From: Prevotella sp.
GTDB taxonomy: Bacteria > Bacteroidota > Bacteroidia > Bacteroidales > Bacteroidaceae
Direction of reading: 5' to 3'
Length of the DNA: 64,000 nucleotides
NCBI GenBank assembly: GCA_017619375.1
Contig: JAFZSL010000007.1
Coordinates: forward strand, 1-64,000
Positions 26,482 through 35,803 of this stretch are shown here, piece after piece. The position numbers and the translations under genes were made by a program. The first letter of the stretch is position 1; each line of letters opens with the position of its first letter. The notes below the pieces were generated by a model. That model did not search any database, was not told the origin of the DNA, and saw nothing but the letters and a program-made list of their open reading frames with translations.

Positions 26482-26855
26482 GTTCCTGCTATGACTTCTA
26501 TTTCCACCAATGCGCCTTTTGGCAATGTCTTTACGGCGACGGCAGATCTGGCGGGGTAGGGCTCTGTGAAAAAAGTTGCATAGACAGCGTTCATTTCCGC
26601 AAAGTCGTTCATGTCTGCCATGAAAACCATGGTCTTCACTACATCACCCATTGTCATGCCGGCTTCTTCCAAAATGGATTTCACGTTTTCCAGTGATTGG
26701 CGGGTTTGTTCCTTGATGCCTCCCTCGACAAAAGAGCCAGTCGATGGGTCGATGGGTATCTGACCGGAGGTATAGACGAGTCCCCCTATTTGTATGGCTT
26801 GGCTGTAAGGCCCTATTGCTGATGGTGCCTTTGCTGTTTTGATTTCTTTTTTCAT
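26478..26855 (-). CDS. ridA: RidA-family enamine/imine deaminase
   Basis: 125 residues from the ATG at 26855; the frame is open further upstream but the added sequence covers the end of the preceding gene. Motifs: AIGPYSQAIQIGGLVYTSGQIPIDP, ENVKSILEEAG, and the C-terminal RSAVAVKTLPKGALVEIEVIA with the substrate-binding Arg. RidA hydrolyses reactive 2-aminoacrylate and related imines. It sits between a nitroreductase lipoprotein and a thioredoxin-like protein, with ATGA coupling to the latter. Confidence 0.96.
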   Translation of the reverse strand: MKKEIKTAKAPSAIGPYSQAIQIGGLVYTSGQIPIDPSTGSFVEGGIKEQTRQSLENVKSILEEAGMTMGDVVKTMVFMADMNDFAEMNAVYATFFTEPYPARSAVAVKTLPKGALVEIEVIAGT

Positions 26856-26865
26856 ATCGTTGTTG

Positions 26866-27486
26866 TTAAAAGAATTTGACGATTTCATCCAACTCCCTAT
26901 GTGTTGGGCGTTGGGGGTCTTCCGCTCTATAGCCAAGCGAGATGACGGCCATGACGGTTTCGTTGCCAGGAATGCTGAAAAGCTCTCGCAGTTGGTCGGC
27001 ATCACGCATGCCCATGATGAGCGTGTCGAATCCCATGGCCCTGGCTTTCAAGATAAGATAGCAGTTGCTCAAGCCGTTGTCGTATGCTCCCCAGCCATCA
27101 CCGACCTCATTGGTCTGTTTGTCTTGGAAGAAACCTGATTTCCCACGTTCAAAGGTGGAGACGATGAGCACGGGCGCATTGGCAATCTTATCCTTGTTTC
27201 CTCCAACGAGTTCTTGAACGGCTTCCAACTTCTCTTTGCTGATGGCAACATAATATTTCGTCGGCTGGGTGTTTGCCCAAGAGGGAGCATCTTGAACCGC
27301 TGTCAACAATTCACGTACTTCTGCCTCTGTGATCTTCTTGGAGGCGTCATAGCTGCGAACACTTCTACGGGAGGTCAACACTTCGTCGAAAGACGGTGAG
27401 GATGGGGCATTCTTCTCTTCTTTATTTGAGCAACTTGCCAATGATAACAATGCCATTGCAGCACCAAGGAAAAATAGTTTTTTCAT
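26866..27486 (-). CDS. Nitroreductase-family lipoprotein
   Basis: 206 residues from the ATG at 27486. The N terminus has a lipoprotein signal with lipobox LASC, so the enzyme is predicted to be anchored on the periplasmic side of a membrane. The nitroreductase domain starts FDEVLTSRRSVRSYDASKKI and ends VISLGYRAEDPQRPTHRELDEIV. Extracytoplasmic nitroreductases are unusual, since FMN enzymes of this family are mostly cytosolic. Other exported flavin-related genes lie beside it. The gene is 10 bp from ridA. Confidence 0.88.
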   Translation of the reverse strand: MKKLFFLGAAMALLSLASCSNKEEKNAPSSPSFDEVLTSRRSVRSYDASKKITEAEVRELLTAVQDAPSWANTQPTKYYVAISKEKLEAVQELVGGNKDKIANAPVLIVSTFERGKSGFFQDKQTNEVGDGWGAYDNGLSNCYLILKARAMGFDTLIMGMRDADQLRELFSIPGNETVMAVISLGYRAEDPQRPTHRELDEIVKFF

Positions 27487-27523
27487 ATTGTTTTTGTTTA
27501 TTATAATTATCCGTAAACTATTG

Positions 27524-28114
27524 TTATTTTTTCCAAGCATTGACAACCTCGCCCATGTACATGGAATGGACGCCGGCAGGGAAATGGTTGTACATGTTTT
27601 TGGGAACGTCGCTTTTGAATCCCTCGGGGGCGAAAGGTGCGGCATACATGGTCTTGCATTCTATCACCATCGTTGCCTCTGTATAATAAGGGGTGCCGTT
27701 TGATGTATAGGCCGTATGGAGCCCAAGGGCTTGAGCCTTGTCGCCATCACGGCCGCTCTTGGTGCCCATATAGGTCAACACCTTGCTGTTCTCCACGTCA
27801 AAAGACATGACGGTGAAGTATTCTGATTTGTCCATGAACTCCTTGGTGTAACGTTTCTCTGCTACATAGACGGTAAGGGTAGGGCGCTGCCATAACATCC
27901 CGACTGACCCCCAGCCGATGGTCATGGCATTGCTCTTCTCCTTGTCGCCGGCTGCCAGCAATTGTGCGTCGCGGAACCATTGGAAACCATTGTCTGCGAA
28001 GTCTTCCACAACGTTGAATTTCTTGAAACCGTGTTCTTCCTGAGCAGATGCAGGAGTGGCTGCAAACAACAATGCAGCCAAGAATATGAAGATAAATCTT
28101 TTTCTTTTCATCAT
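27524..28114 (-). CDS. Exported flavin reductase-like protein
   Basis: 196 residues (195 from the second ATG) with a signal peptide ending ATPASAQ. The mature part resembles the FMN-binding split barrel: NAMTIGWGSVGMLWQRPTLTVYV, then EYFTVMSFD and LHTAYTSNGTPYY. It probably binds FMN and acts outside the cytoplasm. It lies 37 bp from the nitroreductase lipoprotein, suggesting a shared electron pathway. Confidence 0.85.
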   Translation of the reverse strand: MMKRKRFIFIFLAALLFAATPASAQEEHGFKKFNVVEDFADNGFQWFRDAQLLAAGDKEKSNAMTIGWGSVGMLWQRPTLTVYVAEKRYTKEFMDKSEYFTVMSFDVENSKVLTYMGTKSGRDGDKAQALGLHTAYTSNGTPYYTEATMVIECKTMYAAPFAPEGFKSDVPKNMYNHFPAGVHSMYMGEVVNAWKK

Positions 28115-28121
28115 TTTTTTA

Positions 28122-28167
28122 TCGTTATATTGTTATATCGTTATTCCGTTATTCCGTTATATCGTGA
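28122..28167. repeat. Degenerate 8-9-bp tandem repeats
   Basis: Six or so copies of cgttatat / cgttattc in a row fill the gap between the esterase gene and the flavin reductase gene. A simple-sequence expansion just upstream of a start codon. Confidence 0.75.
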
Positions 28168-28194
28168 TTAAGTCATCATGCCATGCCATCATAT

Positions 28195-29661
28195 CTAATC
28201 CTTGATCTTCAAATCCTTCAGCTTCTTCATTTCTTGATTGCTAATGGCATGGTCGTATATGCGGAAATCTGCCACATCTGCCTGAGTCAGGTATTTGTCG
28301 CCACGGAATGGGGCGCGTCCTATCCAACAGTTGGCCGGGGCCTCTTTGAATAATTCTGAGAGGATGGGCATGTGTTCGTTCCGTCCAATCAGTTTTCCGT
28401 CCAAGAAGAGTTCGCCTTTGTGGCCTTCCTGGCGGTAGAGGGCGTGCACCCAGATGTCACGCTTGGGTGAACTTCCCTGCATGATGATTTCTTCGTGTTC
28501 ATATCCTCCTGTTGAAATCTCGAATCGCTGTTCGTTCAAGCGCATGGCCATGTATGGACCTTCGTTGGCACTGTTTTCGGCCAATTGGGAAAAGGCAAAA
28601 AGGAAATGGCCGTACCCGTCAAGTTTGTTTTCTGAACTTACCTTGAACCAGACGGACACGGTGAAGTCTTTTAAGTCCTTGATGAGCGACCCGGTCTCTG
28701 AAGTGAGGTCGTAGTAGCCGTTGTCTTTTCCAAGATGGAGAATGCAGGAGTTCCGCTCGTCTATCTTGGCATCTCGTTTCAGATAGGCAGGTTGCCAGGC
28801 AAAACGGTATTCCGACTCCTGCTTGGTCTTTATCATTGGGGCGGGAAGGGCGGAGGACATCTTGGCGGTAAGACGCTTGATCTGTTCTTTCAAGATGTGA
28901 TAGGCGGGATGTGCCATGGCTCCATGGTCGTAGCCTTGCATCTCGTAGAGAGTGACATCCTTGTGACCCACAAGTTTCAGCATGCGCCAGAAATAGGTCT
29001 GCTCCTCGTATCGGCCGAACAATTCCAGTTCCCTGTCGCCAGAGATGATGACAATAGGTGGGGCGTCGGGGCGGATGAAGGCGAGTGGGGCATATTGGTC
29101 GATGGTGGGTAGCAAGGGGCCGATGCCTTGCTGCTTGCGCACGTTGTAATGGGTGATGCACTGGCCGCTGAAAGGTATGAGGGCTGCCAGGGAGTCGGCG
29201 TCGACATCGTATTTGGCAAGCCATTTTTTGTCAAGGCCGATCATGTCCAGAAGATAGCCTCCTGCAGAGTGACCGGCAACGAAGATTTTACGCTTGCTAC
29301 CGCCGTATTTCTCAATGTTTTTATTGGTCCATGCGACGGCCGCGGCAGCATCGTCCAGGCATTGGTCGATGCTTGCTTTAGGCAGCAGCCTGTAATTCGC
29401 CGAAACAACTACGATACCGCTGTTCTCCAGTTCTTGGTCGATGTGTTTGCTGCCTCCTTCCAAACCGCCACCGTGGAACCACACCACTACGGGCGCGTCA
29501 GTGCTGTTGGTGGGATGGTATACGTCGAGCTTGCAGCGTTCTTGTGCATAGGCATCTGACGATTCCGTGTACGGGATGTCATTGACTCGTTGGTATTGAG
29601 CCTTTGAGATGGATGTGCATAGCAGAAGCGAGAGGACGAGAAAAATGTTTTTGTTGCTCAT
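28195..29661 (-). CDS. Secreted alpha/beta-hydrolase esterase with LamG-like domain
   Basis: 488 residues with signal peptide (VLSLLLCTSISKAQ). The hydrolase part has the oxyanion motif WFHGGG, nucleophile GHSAGG near residue 132, and a His in GYDHGAMAHPA near 245, as in BD-FAE/acetyl esterase enzymes. Residues about 295-488 form a concanavalin A-like (LamG) domain (FTVSVWFKVSSENK, WIGRAPFRGDKYLTQADVADFRIYD), probably binding glycan. The two together suggest deacetylation or ester cleavage on a polysaccharide. It sits within a redox gene run rather than a polysaccharide locus. Confidence 0.88.
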   Translation of the reverse strand: MSNKNIFLVLSLLLCTSISKAQYQRVNDIPYTESSDAYAQERCKLDVYHPTNSTDAPVVVWFHGGGLEGGSKHIDQELENSGIVVVSANYRLLPKASIDQCLDDAAAAVAWTNKNIEKYGGSKRKIFVAGHSAGGYLLDMIGLDKKWLAKYDVDADSLAALIPFSGQCITHYNVRKQQGIGPLLPTIDQYAPLAFIRPDAPPIVIISGDRELELFGRYEEQTYFWRMLKLVGHKDVTLYEMQGYDHGAMAHPAYHILKEQIKRLTAKMSSALPAPMIKTKQESEYRFAWQPAYLKRDAKIDERNSCILHLGKDNGYYDLTSETGSLIKDLKDFTVSVWFKVSSENKLDGYGHFLFAFSQLAENSANEGPYMAMRLNEQRFEISTGGYEHEEIIMQGSSPKRDIWVHALYRQEGHKGELFLDGKLIGRNEHMPILSELFKEAPANCWIGRAPFRGDKYLTQADVADFRIYDHAISNQEMKKLKDLKIKD

Positions 29662-29777
29662 TTTGTCTAATGGTATGATGTATTACGAAAATGTTTTCAT
29701 CGGCCATGATGGAGTTATCCTTTCTTACTGGCATGTTGGGGCTTGCTTTGAACAATTTTCCTTCAAGGCATGCCGCC

Positions 29778-30605
29778 TTACCAAGGGAATGTCTCCGGGT
29801 CGTTGAGCTCGTTCGAGCGTAGGTTCTTGTTAAGGGAATTGACCGATGCCATGTCCTCCTCGCTCAAGGTGAATGACATGATTTCCAGATTTTCGGCGAA
29901 GTGATTGGGCTTGGCCCTGGGAATGGTGATCAGTCCACGTTGTACTAACCAGCGGAGCACGATTTGGGAAGCCGTTTTTCGATGTTTCTTTGCCAGTGAC
30001 TGCAAAACCGGATGGCCCACCACGTCGATGTCGCCCTGGCCGAAAGGTCCCCAAGCTTCCACTTGGATGCCCAACTGATGGTTGTAGGCGATGTTCTCTT
30101 CCTGCGTCATGAAAGGGTGCACCTCTATTTGGTTGACGACAGGGCGTATCTTGGCATATGAGAGCAACTCGTCCAGATGATGGCTGTTGAAGTTGCTCAC
30201 ACCGATTGACCTCACCTTGCCTTGGCTCACGCTTTCCTCCATCACCAGCCATGTGCCCTTCACACAATCCTTCACGGGCCAGTGGATGAGCAGCAGGTCG
30301 ATATAGTCAGTCTTCAACTTGGTAAGACTCTCATCAATCGACTGGCGGATGGCATCACATCCTTCACGCATGACGTTGGTGTTCACCTTGGTGGTGACGA
30401 AGATGTCTTGTCGTGATACACTGCTGTCGGCGATGCCCTGGCCCACCTCTACTTCGTTCTCATACATTTGTGCCGTGTCGATGTGGCGGAAACCTGCTTC
30501 CAAGGCCAAGCGTACATTCTGGCGTGCCGTATCTCCGCGCAACGTCCATGTACCGACGCCTATCTGTGGTATTTCATAGCCGTTGCTCAGTCTTATTCTC
30601 ATCAT
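29778..30605 (-). CDS. Aldo/keto reductase
   Basis: 275 residues, AKR5-like. Catalytic tetrad elements: FRHIDTAQMYENE (Asp, Tyr), DLLLIHWPVKD (His) and the intervening Lys in FVTTKV. The NADPH-binding end has ITIPRAKPNHFAENLEIMSF. It reduces aldehydes or ketones with NADPH. Its start overlaps the DUF2271 stop by 4 bp, so the two are coupled. Confidence 0.95.
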   Translation of the reverse strand: MMRIRLSNGYEIPQIGVGTWTLRGDTARQNVRLALEAGFRHIDTAQMYENEVEVGQGIADSSVSRQDIFVTTKVNTNVMREGCDAIRQSIDESLTKLKTDYIDLLLIHWPVKDCVKGTWLVMEESVSQGKVRSIGVSNFNSHHLDELLSYAKIRPVVNQIEVHPFMTQEENIAYNHQLGIQVEAWGPFGQGDIDVVGHPVLQSLAKKHRKTASQIVLRWLVQRGLITIPRAKPNHFAENLEIMSFTLSEEDMASVNSLNKNLRSNELNDPETFPW

Positions 30606-31222
30606 TTTAGCACGGCTTTCACGTTGGTCACCATGTTCTTGTGCGACTCGTCTTCTTTGGTGATTGTTGAGGTGAGGGCGATGGCACCGGCTTTATCCTT
30701 GGTGGAGAAGGTGCCGGAATAGATGATGTCGCTGTCAAAAATCAGGGTAGCTTCGATATTAACTGTGTAGGTGCCCTTTGGCACGGCCTTTCCCTGTTGG
30801 TCTGTGAAATCCCATGTGAAGGTTTGTGTGCCGTCGGTTTGAGGAGTGGCACCAGTGAAGGCGTCCAACTGTTGGTCGGTCTGCTCCTGGGCTTTCGACG
30901 CTTTCACCCATGTCGGAACACAGGCGGGGCGCTTGACATAGCCACGAACGGGTTCCTCGCCGGGACGGGTGCGTCCCTTTGTCGTGTAAGAGGTGACAAA
31001 GAGAGTCTTCACCACTTCGCCTTTCTCATTTCCTATCCATACGGCATACTGGTTGGAACCTGGGCCAGCCTGACGTTGGTAGTTGAAGGATATCTCAAGG
31101 CTCTTGGCTGAGGCTGATTGGACTTGTTCTTGTTCTCCCGAAGCCTTTATGCCTAAGACAATGACGGGTACCGATAGCAACATGGTTGCAAGAAGGGCGA
31201 TAAATAACTTCTTTTGTCTCAT
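30602..31222 (-). CDS. DUF2271 exported protein
   Basis: 206 residues with an N-terminal hydrophobic signal (IALLATMLLSVPVIVLG). The rest matches DUF2271: LEISFNYQRQAGPGSNQYAVWIGNEKG, then VKRPACVPTWVKAS and a FlgD-like Ig part (GTQTFTWDFTDQQGKAVPKG). The family often sits beside flavin-dependent or FMN-transfer proteins in Bacteroidota and its function is not settled. It is the first gene of the run that ends at 25155; a -7-like TATATTTG lies at 31273-31280 on the minus strand. Confidence 0.82.
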   Translation of the reverse strand: MRQKKLFIALLATMLLSVPVIVLGIKASGEQEQVQSASAKSLEISFNYQRQAGPGSNQYAVWIGNEKGEVVKTLFVTSYTTKGRTRPGEEPVRGYVKRPACVPTWVKASKAQEQTDQQLDAFTGATPQTDGTQTFTWDFTDQQGKAVPKGTYTVNIEATLIFDSDIIYSGTFSTKDKAGAIALTSTITKEDESHKNMVTNVKAVLK

Positions 31223-31444
31223 TTTCTATGATTTTGTCGGGGTTGATAAGATAGATGTAAAAAATCTGGCTACAAATATAGTGAATAATCCTCTTTTTTT
31301 CGTATTTTTGCCGTGGAATTTTAATAAGTTTTGTAAAGATTATAGAAATTGGAGACAGTCAAGGTTTGCCCTCCGCCTGAAAACCATTGGATCGGACATG
31401 GGCGGATGACTGAAGGTGAGATGGATATGAAAAAACGATGAATT

Positions 31445-32089
31445 ATGCCAAAGGAGAGGAGCAAGGCTGACTTGTATCGTGAAAAAGCTTATGAAGGCGA
31501 CACCAGGGCGATGAACAACCTTGGCGTATGCTATGAGAGGGGGACTGGGGTCAAGGTCTGCTTGGAGATGGCTTTTGAATGGTATATGAAAGCTGCTGAG
31601 ATGGGTGATGTCTACGGCTGTTTCAATGTCGGGGAGTGCTATTATCATGGGAAGGGAGTGGAAAAGAATGACGAACTCGCTTTCGAATGGTATATGAAGG
31701 CCGCCGAAAAGGGAGACATGCAGTCGCAGGTGAATGTGGCCAATGCCTATTACCTCGGTCAAGGCATCGGGCAAGACCATCATAAGGCTTTTCTTTGGTA
31801 TCGTGAGGCTGCTTTTCAAGGCCATGTCTTGAGTCAGAAAAACTGTGGCGCGGCCTGTTGGAATGCCGACGGAGTAGAGAAGAATTTGGTGGATTGCGCA
31901 TTTTGGTATGAATTGGCCGCCAATGCCGGTGATGCACAGGCGCAGTTTGCCATTGGTTGGTTCCATATGACGGGCAACGGCGTTCCTGTTGATGAGAAGG
32001 TGGGCTTGAAATGGATACGCAAGGCTGCCTTCCAACTCTATCAGCCTGCTATCGACTATTGCAAGGAACATGGTCATAGGTGGTATTGA
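31445..32089 (+). CDS. Sel1-repeat protein
   Basis: 214 residues made of about five Sel1-like repeats, each with the pattern A-x-x-x-L-G-x-x-Y/C...G-x-G-V...A-F-x-W-Y-x-x-A-A (for example GNGVPVDEKVGLKWIRKAA). No signal peptide, so it is cytoplasmic. Sel1 repeats are alpha-helical scaffolds for protein-protein contacts. Nothing shows the partner. The gene stands alone, followed 69 bp later by a carbonic anhydrase. Confidence 0.92.
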   Translation: MPKERSKADLYREKAYEGDTRAMNNLGVCYERGTGVKVCLEMAFEWYMKAAEMGDVYGCFNVGECYYHGKGVEKNDELAFEWYMKAAEKGDMQSQVNVANAYYLGQGIGQDHHKAFLWYREAAFQGHVLSQKNCGAACWNADGVEKNLVDCAFWYELAANAGDAQAQFAIGWFHMTGNGVPVDEKVGLKWIRKAAFQLYQPAIDYCKEHGHRWY

Positions 32090-32158
32090 AATGGAATCAA
32101 ACGAGACTGCATAACACGGAAAAATTCATATAAAACGAATAGGACATACCTTAAATTA

Positions 32159-32713
32159 ATGAAAATAGTTATGATTGACCAAATTATCGATTTCAATAAG
32201 ACTTTTGTGGCACAAAAGGGCTACGAGAAGTATGTCACGGACAAGTACCCTGATAAGAAATTGGCGGTGCTCTCGTGCATGGACACAAGGCTGACTGAAC
32301 TGTTGCCTGCTGCGCTCGGACTGAAGAACGGGGATGCCAAAATCATTAAGAACGCAGGTGGATTGGTGATTTCTGCTTTCGACTCTGCCATACGTAGCTT
32401 GATTGTTGCCATCTATGAACTGGGCGTGGAGGAAATCATGGTGGTGGCTCACTCGCATTGCGGAGCTTGTCACATGAGCTTCGACCATTTCCATCACGAA
32501 ATGTTGGCACGTGGCGTGAAGGAGGAGACGCTCGCCACCATCCGTAAGTGTGGCATTGACCTCGATGCTTGGTTGGAGGGTTTCAAGGACACTCCGACAT
32601 CTGTACGCACGACTGTGGCGACCATCACGTCCCATCCGCTCGTGCCAAAGGATATCGTCGTCAGGGGATTCATCATTGATTCTGAGACCGGGGCGTTGGA
32701 GGAAATAAAATAG
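32159..32713 (+). CDS. Beta-class carbonic anhydrase-like protein
   Basis: 184 residues. Zinc ligands are visible: Cys and Asp in SCMDTR near residue 40, and His and Cys in HSHCGAC near residue 98. KNAGGLV follows the first set, as in small type II beta-carbonic anhydrases. It would interconvert CO2 and bicarbonate in the cytoplasm. A later in-frame ATG (32171) could be the start, costing four residues. Confidence 0.92.
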   Translation: MKIVMIDQIIDFNKTFVAQKGYEKYVTDKYPDKKLAVLSCMDTRLTELLPAALGLKNGDAKIIKNAGGLVISAFDSAIRSLIVAIYELGVEEIMVVAHSHCGACHMSFDHFHHEMLARGVKEETLATIRKCGIDLDAWLEGFKDTPTSVRTTVATITSHPLVPKDIVVRGFIIDSETGALEEIK

Positions 32714-32773
32714 CATGGTGGTGCTCTGTCGTGGCGACGTTGACGATTTGGTATTGATGAAACACACTTTTGG

Positions 32774-33529
32774 ATGGAAACGAATGGTTTGAAAAGCGAA
32801 AAGGATCCGATGGGCAGGGCCATTTTCGACTATGTCAAGCGACAGGCTTTGGGGAACGACGTCCATGTGACGACTGACAAACTCAGGGTGTTCTCCCCGA
32901 TGTTTGAGGAGGACGAAATTCCTTTGGAAACACTTTTCCGACAATTTGATGACATGCCCTTGATTGAAAGGGCAGCTCTTGGTTTGGTGAAAGGGAAGAC
33001 GTTGGACGTGGGGGCTGGCTCTGGTTGCCATTCTCTTGTCCTTCAAAATAGGGGTGTTGACGTCACAGCCATCGACATTTCTCCTCTGGCCGTGGAGGCC
33101 ATGAAGCTGAGGGGAGTGAAGAATGTGGTTGAACAGGATTTCTTCGCACACGAGGGACGGTATGACACCATTCTCATGCTGATGAATGGCATAGGGATTG
33201 TCGGTTCTTTGGAACGACTGTCCGACTTTTTCCGGCACGTTGACCATATCCTCTCACCTGGAGGCCAACTATTGTGTGATTCGTCGGACATCAGCTATGT
33301 CTTTGAGGATGAAAACGGAAAAATAGACTATCCTGATACCGGTCACTACTTTGGTGAATTGAACTACACGATGCAATACAAAGAGACCACAGGAGAACCT
33401 TTCGCGTGGCTTTATGTCGATGCCGGCACGCTAAGGCAAGAAGCAGGGAAAAGTGGATTTGATGTCGAAATCATCGTAGAAGGCGAGCATTACGACTACT
33501 TGGCAAGAATATCAAAAAGAGATGGTTGA
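32774..33529 (+). CDS. Class I SAM-dependent methyltransferase
   Basis: 251 residues. SAM-binding motif I LDVGAGSGCHSLVL, the acidic end of strand 2 in VTAIDISPLAV, and later LMLMNGIGIVGSLERL. The substrate is unknown. The N-terminal 75 residues form a helical lid. A short inverted repeat (33571-33595) lies downstream and may be a terminator. Confidence 0.9.
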   Translation: METNGLKSEKDPMGRAIFDYVKRQALGNDVHVTTDKLRVFSPMFEEDEIPLETLFRQFDDMPLIERAALGLVKGKTLDVGAGSGCHSLVLQNRGVDVTAIDISPLAVEAMKLRGVKNVVEQDFFAHEGRYDTILMLMNGIGIVGSLERLSDFFRHVDHILSPGGQLLCDSSDISYVFEDENGKIDYPDTGHYFGELNYTMQYKETTGEPFAWLYVDAGTLRQEAGKSGFDVEIIVEGEHYDYLARISKRDG

Positions 33530-33570
33530 ACTTTCCCATATGTGCCTAACCATGATTATTGAATCATATT

Positions 33571-33595
33571 TGCCCTTGTCACTACTTCAAGGGCA
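33571..33595 (+). terminator. Possible hairpin after the methyltransferase
   Basis: Perfect 8-bp stem TGCCCTTG / CAAGGGCA with a 9-nt loop. No T-run follows, so a terminator role is uncertain. Confidence 0.35.
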
Positions 33596-33624
33596 TACGC
33601 AATCATTGTAATACGCAAAATAAT

Positions 33625-33921
33625 ATGCAAATATTGTATCAGTTAAAAGACCTCGTTTTCCAACATCCCGTGCAGTCTTACCTCGTTGCCATCAACGTGG
33701 TCACATTCTTCATTTATGGTGTTGACAAGTGGAAGGCAATACGGCGAAAATGGCGAATTTCTGAGGCTACGCTATTGATGTTGGCGGCCATTGGAGGCAG
33801 CATTGGGGCGTGGCTGGGAATGAATGTCTGGAATCATAAGACGAAGCATAAGAAGTTCTTGTATGGTGTCCCTGCGATTCTGATTGCACAAATCGCTCTG
33901 GCATATTGTTTGATGAAGTAA
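33625..33921 (+). CDS. DUF1294 small membrane protein
   Basis: 98 residues from ATG 33625. Three membrane segments and the family signature FFIYGVDKWKA, RISEATLLMLAAIGGSIGAWLGM and WNHKTKHKKF. DUF1294 is widespread in bacteria and functionally uncharacterised. The frame is open upstream to 33559, but the added residues have no family match. Confidence 0.9.
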   Translation: MQILYQLKDLVFQHPVQSYLVAINVVTFFIYGVDKWKAIRRKWRISEATLLMLAAIGGSIGAWLGMNVWNHKTKHKKFLYGVPAILIAQIALAYCLMK

Positions 33922-34057
33922 CGATGGCGCTATTTGGCCACCCATATTCTCTTTTCCAAACCACATTTTAAGTTCCTTTTGGGGGATATGGTGTTCATTT
34001 GATACTCAAAATATACAAAATTCTCACTAAAAAGGGACATTATTAAGAAGAATTCAT

Positions 34058-34065
34058 TAATTTTG
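34058..34065 (+). promoter_or_regulatory. Candidate -7 box of the carboxylesterase gene
   Basis: TAATTTTG followed by C, 47 bp before the start codon. No clear -33 TTTG at the expected distance. Confidence 0.4.
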
Positions 34066-34112
34066 CATGGTAATACTTTAAACGTTAAAGAACAACAATC
34101 TAACTATTCATT

Positions 34113-35618
34113 ATGAGAAAAATTTTGATGCCTCTTCTGCTTATGGTGGCAGTGTCTGCCTATGCACAAGAAAACCCAGTGTTAACTATTGAGGGCGGGC
34201 AGGTCAAAGGCGTGTTGGCCGACGACCACCCTGACGTGTATGTTTATCGTGGCATTCCTTACGCAGCACCTCCTATCAAGGAAAATCGTTGGAAGGAGCC
34301 TCAACCTATCGTGCCTTGGAAAGGTGTGAAGATTTGCGACACCTTTGGACATCCCAGTTATCAGGCTATCCAATATCCTGGAGGGTACTTCACGGAGTGG
34401 GGCTATGGAAAGGAGGCTCCATACAGCGAGGACTGCCTCTATCTTAACGTATGGACGAAGGCGCCAGGAAAAGTGTCGAAGAAACTGCCTGTCGCTCTAT
34501 GGATACATGGTGGCGGCTATCGCGAAGGATGGGGCTCGGAACCTGAGTTCGACGGACAGGAATGGGGCGCAAAGGACGTGGTGCTCGTTTCCATCAACTA
34601 CCGTCTTGGAGTGTTCGGATTCCTGACTCACCCTTTGCTTTCAGAAGAGAGTCCTCATAAGGTGTCCGGCAACTATGGCATCCTCGACCAAATCGAGGCA
34701 TTGAAATGGATTAAGAAGAATATCGAACAGTTTGGCGGAGACCCCAACAACGTCACGATTTTCGGACAGAGTGCCGGTGGTGGAAGCGTACGCACCCTCT
34801 GCGAGTCTCCATTGGCTCGCGGCCTTTTCCACAAGGCGGTCATCATGAGCGCACAAGGGCTCAGCATCCCCAATCCTAATGGAGGCGGTATGATGGGTGG
34901 TCGTTACAGTGGTGGTTCCATTGCCGATGCCGCCGCTAATGCCAAGAAAGTATTTGACTGGGCCGGTCTGACCGACTTGCAGAAGATGCGTCAGGCTTCC
35001 ACTGAGACAGTCTTCGCTCTCAGCAACCTCTACGGACAGGTCACCGGCGAACGTATGATGTTGCCATACATGCCGTTGATTGATGGTTATGTCAGTTTGA
35101 AGAGCTTTGACGATGCCACCCGTGAAGGAACATTGGCGGATGTCCCATATATGATAGGTTTCACACTCAACGATATGGGAAACATGGCTCCCAACATCGC
35201 GGAGTTCTGCAAGGTACGTCAGAGCAAGGGCGGAAAGGCTTGGGCCTATGAGTTTGCCCGCCCGCTGCCAGACGATGGCTCTCATCCGGAGGTGACTCAG
35301 CGTCTGAGGGGCGCGTTCCACTCTTCCGACCTTTGGTTCGTCTTCAAGTCGCTGAAGCACTGCTGGCGTCCTTGGGCAAAGGGCGACTGGGACCTCTCGG
35401 AGAAGATGCTGACGGCATGGACCAACTTCGTCAAGTACAGCGATCCCAATGGCAAGAATGGCGGAGCATGGGCTCCTTGCACGGAAAAGAAGCCTCATTT
35501 CATGGTGTTCAAACTCAATGACCAAGATGTTGAGGCATCCTTCTTCGGTGAACCTGAAATAGCACCTCAGCAGGGTTTAAGACCTTTCGGCCCTGGACCA
35601 GCAGGTGGTAGAAGATAA
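34113..35618 (+). CDS. Secreted type B carboxylesterase
   Basis: 501 residues with signal peptide (MPLLLMVAVSAYAQ). Type B carboxylesterase features: YRGIPYAAPP, SEDCLYLNVW, WIHGGGY oxyanion motif near residue 130, VSINYRLGVFGFL, nucleophile Ser in GQSAGGGS near 221, and the His in FHSSDLWFVF near 402. It would hydrolyse esters outside the cytoplasm. The C terminus ends in a Gly/Pro/Arg-rich tail. A hairpin follows. Confidence 0.95.
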   Translation: MRKILMPLLLMVAVSAYAQENPVLTIEGGQVKGVLADDHPDVYVYRGIPYAAPPIKENRWKEPQPIVPWKGVKICDTFGHPSYQAIQYPGGYFTEWGYGKEAPYSEDCLYLNVWTKAPGKVSKKLPVALWIHGGGYREGWGSEPEFDGQEWGAKDVVLVSINYRLGVFGFLTHPLLSEESPHKVSGNYGILDQIEALKWIKKNIEQFGGDPNNVTIFGQSAGGGSVRTLCESPLARGLFHKAVIMSAQGLSIPNPNGGGMMGGRYSGGSIADAAANAKKVFDWAGLTDLQKMRQASTETVFALSNLYGQVTGERMMLPYMPLIDGYVSLKSFDDATREGTLADVPYMIGFTLNDMGNMAPNIAEFCKVRQSKGGKAWAYEFARPLPDDGSHPEVTQRLRGAFHSSDLWFVFKSLKHCWRPWAKGDWDLSEKMLTAWTNFVKYSDPNGKNGGAWAPCTEKKPHFMVFKLNDQDVEASFFGEPEIAPQQGLRPFGPGPAGGRR

Positions 35619-35638
35619 ACAGACCAGGGTTTCTTAAG

Positions 35639-35680
35639 ATATGTAATTGAGTCGGCAATTATGTCGGCTCAATTACATAT
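35639..35680 (+). terminator. Hairpin terminator after the carboxylesterase
   Basis: A 13-bp perfect stem (ATATGTAATTGAG / CTCAATTACATAT) with a 16-nt loop starts about 20 bp after the stop codon. The right arm is followed by TTG rather than a T-run. Confidence 0.7.
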
Positions 35681-35803
35681 TTGTCGCAATGAGGTTGCTT
35701 GATTCGTAGTGAAAATGCTTTTAATTATTTCACTTTTTTGCATCACGGCTTTTAACCTTTCTCTTTTTCATCCGTCAAATCAGCATTAGACTTAAATATT
35801 TTT

